From NCBI GenBank assembly GCA_013399855.1, contig VXAY01001956.1, positions 108,880 to 172,879 on the forward strand: a DNA stretch of 64,000 nucleotides. The letters are read 5' to 3'. The notes under the pieces are model-generated. The model saw only the letters and a list, made by a program, of their open reading frames with translations, was not told the DNA's origin and did not search any database. The stretch is from Oxyruncus cristatus (Eukaryota; Chordata; Aves; Passeriformes; Cotingidae). The position numbers were made by a program, and so were the translations under genes. This document shows, in pieces, positions 58,375 to 64,000 of the stretch (position 1 is the first letter of the stretch; each line of letters begins with the position of its first letter).

Positions 58375-58625
58375 TCTGGAACCTTTTGGTCTTAAGCTGC
58401 ACCAGGGGAGGTTCAAGTTGGACATCAGGGGGAATTTTTTCACAGAAGGGGTGATTAGGCATTGGAATGGGCTGCCTAGGGAGGTGGACCATCCCTGGAG
58501 TATTAAAGGAAAGACTGGACATGGCACTTAATGTCATGGTCTAGTTGACATGGTGGTGTTCGGTCATAGGTTGGACTTGATGGTCTCAGAGGTCTTTTCC
58601 AACTTGTTTGTTTCTGTGATTCTGG
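58375..58625 (+). mobile_element. CR1 LINE 3' fragment
   Basis: CTTAAGCTGCACCAGGGGAGG, GGAATGGGCTGCCTAGGGAGG and GGTTGGACTTGATGGTCTCAG lead into a GTTTCTGTGATTCTG tail. It is a short 5'-truncated CR1 3' end, probably within the first STX17 intron. Confidence 0.9.
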
Positions 58626-60689
58626 AGTGAGACAAGAGGCACAGTTCAGTAATGCAGAAAATTATTAGGGCTCTGGTTGCAGGTTGAGCTGCATTGTAGC
58701 CTCTTACGGCAGGTGTCAGCCCACTACAGACTTGCTCCACTGGTTCAGCTGTGTGCAGAGAGGTGTGCACGTGTTAGTCATTAGGTATTTTCTGCCCTTC
58801 TGCAGCTGGCTTAGACGTGTAAATCCAACACAAAATGCCTGTTGTCTGCTCTGATTTCTCAGAATGCAGTCATGCACCCTTGCCTTGTCTGGATCAAGTT
58901 TGTGTTGCTAGGGGATCCCCGAATGCACAGATCTGTTAAGAACAACAGCCTGATATGTACAGCTTCTGATTCTGGGTGTTCTGTGGGGAATTCCACATGT
59001 GGTTCTTTATCCCACAGAGCAGTTTCATGTCACTTGACGAACACACTGGGGCTGGTGACTGTGCCTTATTTCAGCCTAGTAAAACTATTTTCCTTTGCTT
59101 CCTTCTAAGACAAAAGGTGAAAGATGTAATTTAGCCCCGAAATGCAGTTTGGCTGTAGCATGCCACAGGAGCGTGTTCCTCACTAACTACAGGCCTCAGC
59201 CAAGTGAGCAATTGTCACTGCTGTCACTGCAATTTTGGGGCCAGTACCACTCTAAGAAGCATTTCAGGTCTCCTTAGTGAGAAAGCTGTTTTAAGTCCTT
59301 ATATTCTAGCATCTGTATTCTAATTAATTTTGTTTACAGTGAGAAAAGGGAAAAGCTTTTTGGCCTTACAACCCTTAACTACAAGGCTGGAAGTACTTTT
59401 TCTAGTGGCAGTGATTGTCTAAACTGTCGTGAGTGAATTAAAATCAAATCAGCATGTTACATTGTATTTCCCTGGGCAAGCAGAACTCCTGAGGTTTATT
59501 GTGCGTTGTTCTACTGTACATGAATGAAGAACACTAGGCAGTTTAACAGAACTTCATGAGTGCTAGATTTGATGTGTATTAAGAGCGTTTACTGAAATTT
59601 ATAATAACAAATCACGAGTGTGTTACTGTACATAGCAAAAATTTTAACTCTAATTGACTGCAACTATATGACTCTGTGCTTTGTGTCCACCACCACGTTG
59701 TAAGTGGAGATTTCTGTGTTAGTGTCAGAATTAAATTCACGGTTTCATCAATTGGAATTGGACACCTTAACAGTCTTTTTCTGCTTAGAATTGTTGGATT
59801 CAAACAATGAACTAAGGTAACATATGCTGGTTGGATCTTCAAAAGCTGAAAAAGGAAGCGATCTGCTTCTGAAAAGTTTTGTTTGCTTTGCATACCCATT
59901 TATTTGGTAAAGGAAAGATCAAACCATTGAACTCCTCAGGTTCTTTTGCTCTGTTTCTTAGTAACAAGAGCATGTTGAATAATCCTTATGGAAGATGCAC
60001 TTAAATAATTTCCAGGACATGGGGTAAACAAAGTGGATAAGGAATGTTCCTGTGTCTTGGGTAGTAAGATTCATGGATGATTTTCATATTAAATGCAGAT
60101 GTCAAGTTAATTTATGTTAATTATACTTCACAGTTACAGTTTTAGTTTTGGACTTGTCTCCAGAAAACATAAAGAATGGAGGTAAATATAATTTTTTTAA
60201 CCACCTAATACTTTGATAATACTGCTACAGTAAGCTTTGGATATATCTTTTATTGACACAGTTGACTGAAAATTATGCTGCATTTGGGTCTTGATCACTC
60301 CTAAATAAGTTTTATTTCTGTCACTGAAATATAATTGAATTTTAGTGCGTGACATATTGAATATTAAATTGAAAATATTTTACTTAGGTGATAACCTCTA
60401 GCAGGCCTGTAATATCAGTGTTTGAAAAGAAAAAATTCTGTAATTTCTTTATCAAAATATCTTCCACGGTGAATAGAATAAAGGACAGTTAGTTACAAAT
60501 GGTTTTATCTAGCTCATTTAATTACTGGTTTAATGATATGGTATGCTCTTGGGCTTTTTTGCTCAGACTAGAATTTATTTTAAAGAATCAGAGCCATGTG
60601 TTCCTGTCTTGGAGAACAGCAGGTCCAGGGAGTGACTTCCTCTCTATTCAGCACCTTGACTCTGGCAAGGTGCATAGTGGGCTGGAGCG
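58626..60689. other. Probable intronic DNA, nothing recognised
   Basis: AT-rich unique sequence with no exon or repeat identified. If STX17 starts in the CpG island, this would be its first intron. Confidence 0.5.
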
Positions 60690-61056
60690 CATGATATTCC
60701 AGGAGAAACAGAGGTGGATTTTCTCAGCCTTAAGAGAAGGTGAAGGAAGGGGAGATCTTACTGTTGTGTAGAGCCAGGTTGGTCTTGGAGGTACGTGACA
60801 GTGGAATAAGAGGCAATGGACATAAAGTACAAGAAAGGTCTTTTTGGTCCTGGTTTTCTTTTGTTTGTTTGTTTTTAACCTGGAGAATAGTCAGACACTG
60901 AAGGAGAGAGTCTCATGAGTGTGTGGAGCATCCATCTGTGGAGGTGTTAGAACTTGACTGGACAAGGGCCTGTGCTATCATATCTAATTCAGCTTGTACT
61001 GGATGGCTTGTGAAAATCCCTCCCAACCTAAACTGTCCCACTGTTCTGTGATTATT
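60690..61056 (+). mobile_element. Diverged CR1-like 3' fragment
   Basis: The order AGCCAGGTTGGTCTTGGAGG, AAGAGGCAATGGACA, GAGGTGTTAGAACTTGACTGG and CCTCCCAACCTAAACTGTCC ends with GTTCTGTGATTATTC. It parallels CR1 tails but has many substitutions and a T-rich insertion near 60,860, so it looks older than the other copies. Confidence 0.65.
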
Positions 61057-63494
61057 CAAAGAACAGGCATTATTACTTTAGAAATGAATTGTTAAAGTTA
61101 TGCTTAGGAAAACACCAGCCAAATAAAGTACGCAAGGTTTCCTTGAAGTTGCATCGGCAAAAAAAAGTTGTTAATTTTATTTACCATATTATATGAACTA
61201 AAAAAAAAAAGTAAGACATTGCGATATTTCTTACTTGTAATTTATGACTTAGAATTTTTGTTACAAAAGCTACTATACTGTTTGAGACAACATTAAGCGA
61301 GAGACCTGATGAGAATGTAAGGAGTTCTTATACTTCTTTTATAGTTTCTCAAACCTGCCGTGCAGTAGATTTTAGGCAGCAGTGTCTTTAAGAGATTTGT
61401 AGACACTGTCATGAAAGGTAGTTCACTGTCTGGGAATTTTTAAGGAGAAGAAAATGACTATCCCGCATACAGCCAAATCTTTGAATTTACAACTGTTGCA
61501 CATTCAGATCATCCCCTCAAGGCTCATGGCCATTGGTTACATTAACTCTGCTTTCATAGTTGTCCAGTTTGTAAGTCATCTAAACGGTCAGTTTTGACCC
61601 TTAATAATCTCTAGATGTCATTAAAGGTTAAGGACAAAATTGTGATGGATTTAGCTTAGTCTCTGCTGTATTTTTTCCTAAGACAGGATGGGATGTGGGT
61701 TTCTCTGAGTTCATGTTGTGCAATAAGTTTGAAGAATTTGTGTCAAGATGATTCAATATTGAAGAAAAGCATGACGTGGCTCCTAAATATCTTTGAGGAA
61801 CCAATTCTTAATTAATTCTAGCTCATAAACTCATGGATTAGTATATAAGCTGTCAGGAAATTAATTGTGTGTTCAAAGAGGAAGTACTGCAGTTTGGAGT
61901 ATGATGCTTTTTACCTTTTGCTCATTATGAACAAAAAAAAATCAGTTCTAGGCTCAAAATTGAGTTAAATTGTGATTTATGAGTGTGTATGAGTGTGTAT
62001 GTATATGACTACACACATATTGTGTGTATGAGTGGCTCTTTCGTACACTGTAGGCTGTGGACTGTAGTGACCAAGGTATCGTAGAAGAACTAGTGTATTT
62101 GTTATCATCTTGCATTTAAAACACTGTTTTTAAAACAGTGAAAAGAGTAAATCAACACAAAAGGATTAAAGGTATTTTTTGCAACCTGAAAAAATGTGAG
62201 GTCATCCACCCACTGCATGTTTATTTGTCCTTGTGCAAAGGACTATTAATATTAAATGCCTTGGGTTAGGAGGGGGTTTGTAAAACTGATAGTGTGTCTA
62301 TAATTTGAAGTGGGGATGATTTGGCAGTGACTGCAAAGTCAGTTGATGAAATAATTTCCTTCTGAGGTTCTGAAAAAGGAAAAGGTGTGTCAGTGAAACC
62401 TTTAAGATTGACTTCCTCTAACTTGATCTACTCTTAGTAAACAGTGAGTTTTCCTCAGTTTTCAGTTGCTTTGTTGGGTGGGATAGCTAAAGGAGGAGAG
62501 CTTTGTGTCAGCGTTCTGTTCTTCTGCAAAAACACATTATTTCATTTGCACCTGTGTTGTAAAAGGTGGGAACTATTTTCTGCCCTATACCAGAATTGCT
62601 TTCCCTTTCTTACTGGCCTGATGGAAGCTGCTTATGCTTACCACTTGGCTCCTTTGAAGTTGGGGGAGGTTTGTAGGTATCTTCCCTGAAGCCTACCGGT
62701 GATGGCTGGAACTGAACACTGAGAGGTTCAAAGATCCAGTGCCATCAGCTGGTGTTTGGCTTCAAGTTCTTTCTGCCTGCAGGAATCACAGGCCTCAGAA
62801 AATCCTCAACACTCTCCCTCTGCATTTTCACGCCATAGGTAGATGGGAGAAAAATAATGTCTAATTTCACTGTTAATGGTACATTTGACTGTGTGGAAAA
62901 TGGGAATATTTTTTTACCTATTATATTCTGCTGTGCCTCATCTGTACCAGAAGGATTATGCTAGGTTGATTATTTTAAATTAGTTTAGTTACTGAAAGAG
63001 GAAAATCAAGGAAAGCCTTCTGATGCAGTTGCTGATGTAGCACAGGTGCTTTCATATAACCAGGGTAACATGTCTCTTTTTACTTGTGACAAAACTTTTT
63101 CATATGTGTCTGCAAATCGACTACATCTCCGTGTGTGGTGGGTTTTTTTTAAAGGAACATACAAAAAGCAAATCTTATTTAAATAACTTCTCTTTACACA
63201 GTATTGATACGAAAAAGTTATCTTGCAATCTTTTTTCTTTCCCCTTGTGTGCATTCAGCATAATTGAATTCCTTTATATTACATGTATGCTCTGTAGATA
63301 GGTGCTATTATATACAGTACTACATATCTTTCTCTTAGGGAAGTGAAACTCAAAAGTTATGTTTTATGCATATGCAGGGAACAGAATTCAGGCTGCTTAT
63401 GTACCTACTGGTCCTGTGAATGTTTCAGCAGCTGTTTATACCCCATTCTAGGTGATGCCTTAGTTGTTTTCAGTAGGGGGACATTTGCAATTTT
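61057..63494. other. Probable intronic DNA, nothing recognised
   Basis: AT-rich unique sequence with a GTGTATGA-type microsatellite near 61,978-62,035. No coding exon was identified, including no match to the conserved syntaxin 17 N-terminus. Confidence 0.5.
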
Positions 63495-63930
63495 GCAGAA
63501 TCAACCAGGTTGGAAAAGACCTCCGAGATCATCGAGTCCAACCCATGGTCCAACACCACCCTGTCAACTAGACCATGGCATTCAGTGCCACGTCCCGTCT
63601 CTTAAATACCTTCAGGGACAGTGACTACACCACCTCCCTGGGCAGCCAATTCCAGTGTCTAATCACCCTTTTTGGGAAGAAATTCCCCGTCATGTCCAAC
63701 CTGAACCTCCCCTGGCACAGCTTAAGACTGTGCTCTCTTGTCCTCCTGCTGGTTGTCTGGGAGAAGAGACCAACTCCCAGCTTGCTCCAACCTCCTCTCA
63801 GGTAGTTGTAGAGAGTGATGAGGTCTTCCCTGAGCCTCCTCTTCTCCAAGTGAAACAACCCCAGCTCCCTGAGCTGCTCCTTATAGGGCCTGTGTTCCAG
63901 TCCCTTACCAGCCTTGTCACCAGCAAATTT
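63495..63930 (-). mobile_element. CR1 LINE 3' fragment, minus strand
   Basis: Reads on the + strand as the reverse complement of CR1: AGAATCAACCAGGTTGGAAAAG, ATCATCGAGTCCAACCCATGG, then GGGCAGCCAATTCCAGTGTC and CTCCTCTTCTCCAAGTG. On the minus strand it encodes [19 protein letters not shown] and [26 protein letters not shown], the conserved CR1 ORF2 C-terminus. It is one of two minus-strand copies in the window. Confidence 0.9.
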
Positions 63931-64000
63931 TCATTCAGATGCTCTTAATCTTTCCAGGAAATGGAATTCCAAAACTTAAGTCTTTTCAGGACATGTTTTA

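Noticed and set aside
63337..63420. Text reading EVKLKS, vaguely like the KVKLRR start of syntaxin 17
   Set aside because: The surrounding residues do not match syntaxin 17 at all, and no matching donor or continuation was found.
1..64000. tRNA, rRNA, CRISPR arrays, bacterial operon features
   Set aside because: None seen. The window is eukaryotic nuclear DNA, and no cloverleaf or repeat-spacer pattern was recognised by reading.

Overview
The window is vertebrate nuclear DNA, almost certainly from a bird. It has one multi-exon nuclear receptor gene with GT-AG introns, several CR1 LINE copies ending in ATTCTGTG-type octamers, and a solo LTR of a type I associate with neoavian endogenous retroviruses. 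CpG islands lie at both ends of a long AT-rich intergenic stretch. No prokaryotic or organellar feature is present.

Positions 1-29,030 hold the orphan nuclear receptor gene NR4A3 (NOR-1) on the + strand. A CRE-rich promoter lies in the first ~105 bases, inside a CpG island that extends to about 3.3 kb and carries the noncoding leader. Six coding exons (5823-6707, 8881-9010, 9966-10138, 15448-15647, 16826-17004, 26065-26324) join in frame to a 608-residue protein with an N-terminal activation domain, a two-zinc-finger DNA-binding domain and a ligand-binding-type domain. The 3' UTR of about 2.7 kb has AU-rich and Pumilio-type motifs, as expected for a short-lived immediate-early mRNA.

Positions 29,030-57,200 are intergenic. 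I see no gene there. The stretch contains an ERV solo LTR with a 5-bp target duplication (31,411-32,001), a CR1 with reverse-transcriptase remnants (32,147-33,410, minus strand), further CR1 tails, simple repeats, and a large 537-bp imperfect inverted repeat (36,090-36,626). A few non-repetitive patches look like candidate enhancers.

Positions 57,236-58,115 form a second CpG island, interrupted by a 403-base assembly gap. In other amniotes the gene after NR4A3 is STX17 in the same orientation, so this is most likely the STX17 promoter and first exon. No STX17 coding exon could be recognised before the window ends. The remainder (58.1-64 kb) would be its first intron, with three more CR1 fragments.

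I found nothing that amounts to a clearly new biological system. The best leads are the long inverted repeat, the in-frame open leader of NR4A3, lineage differences in the NR4A3 protein, the 3' UTR motif cluster, and several perfect short hairpins in otherwise unique DNA.
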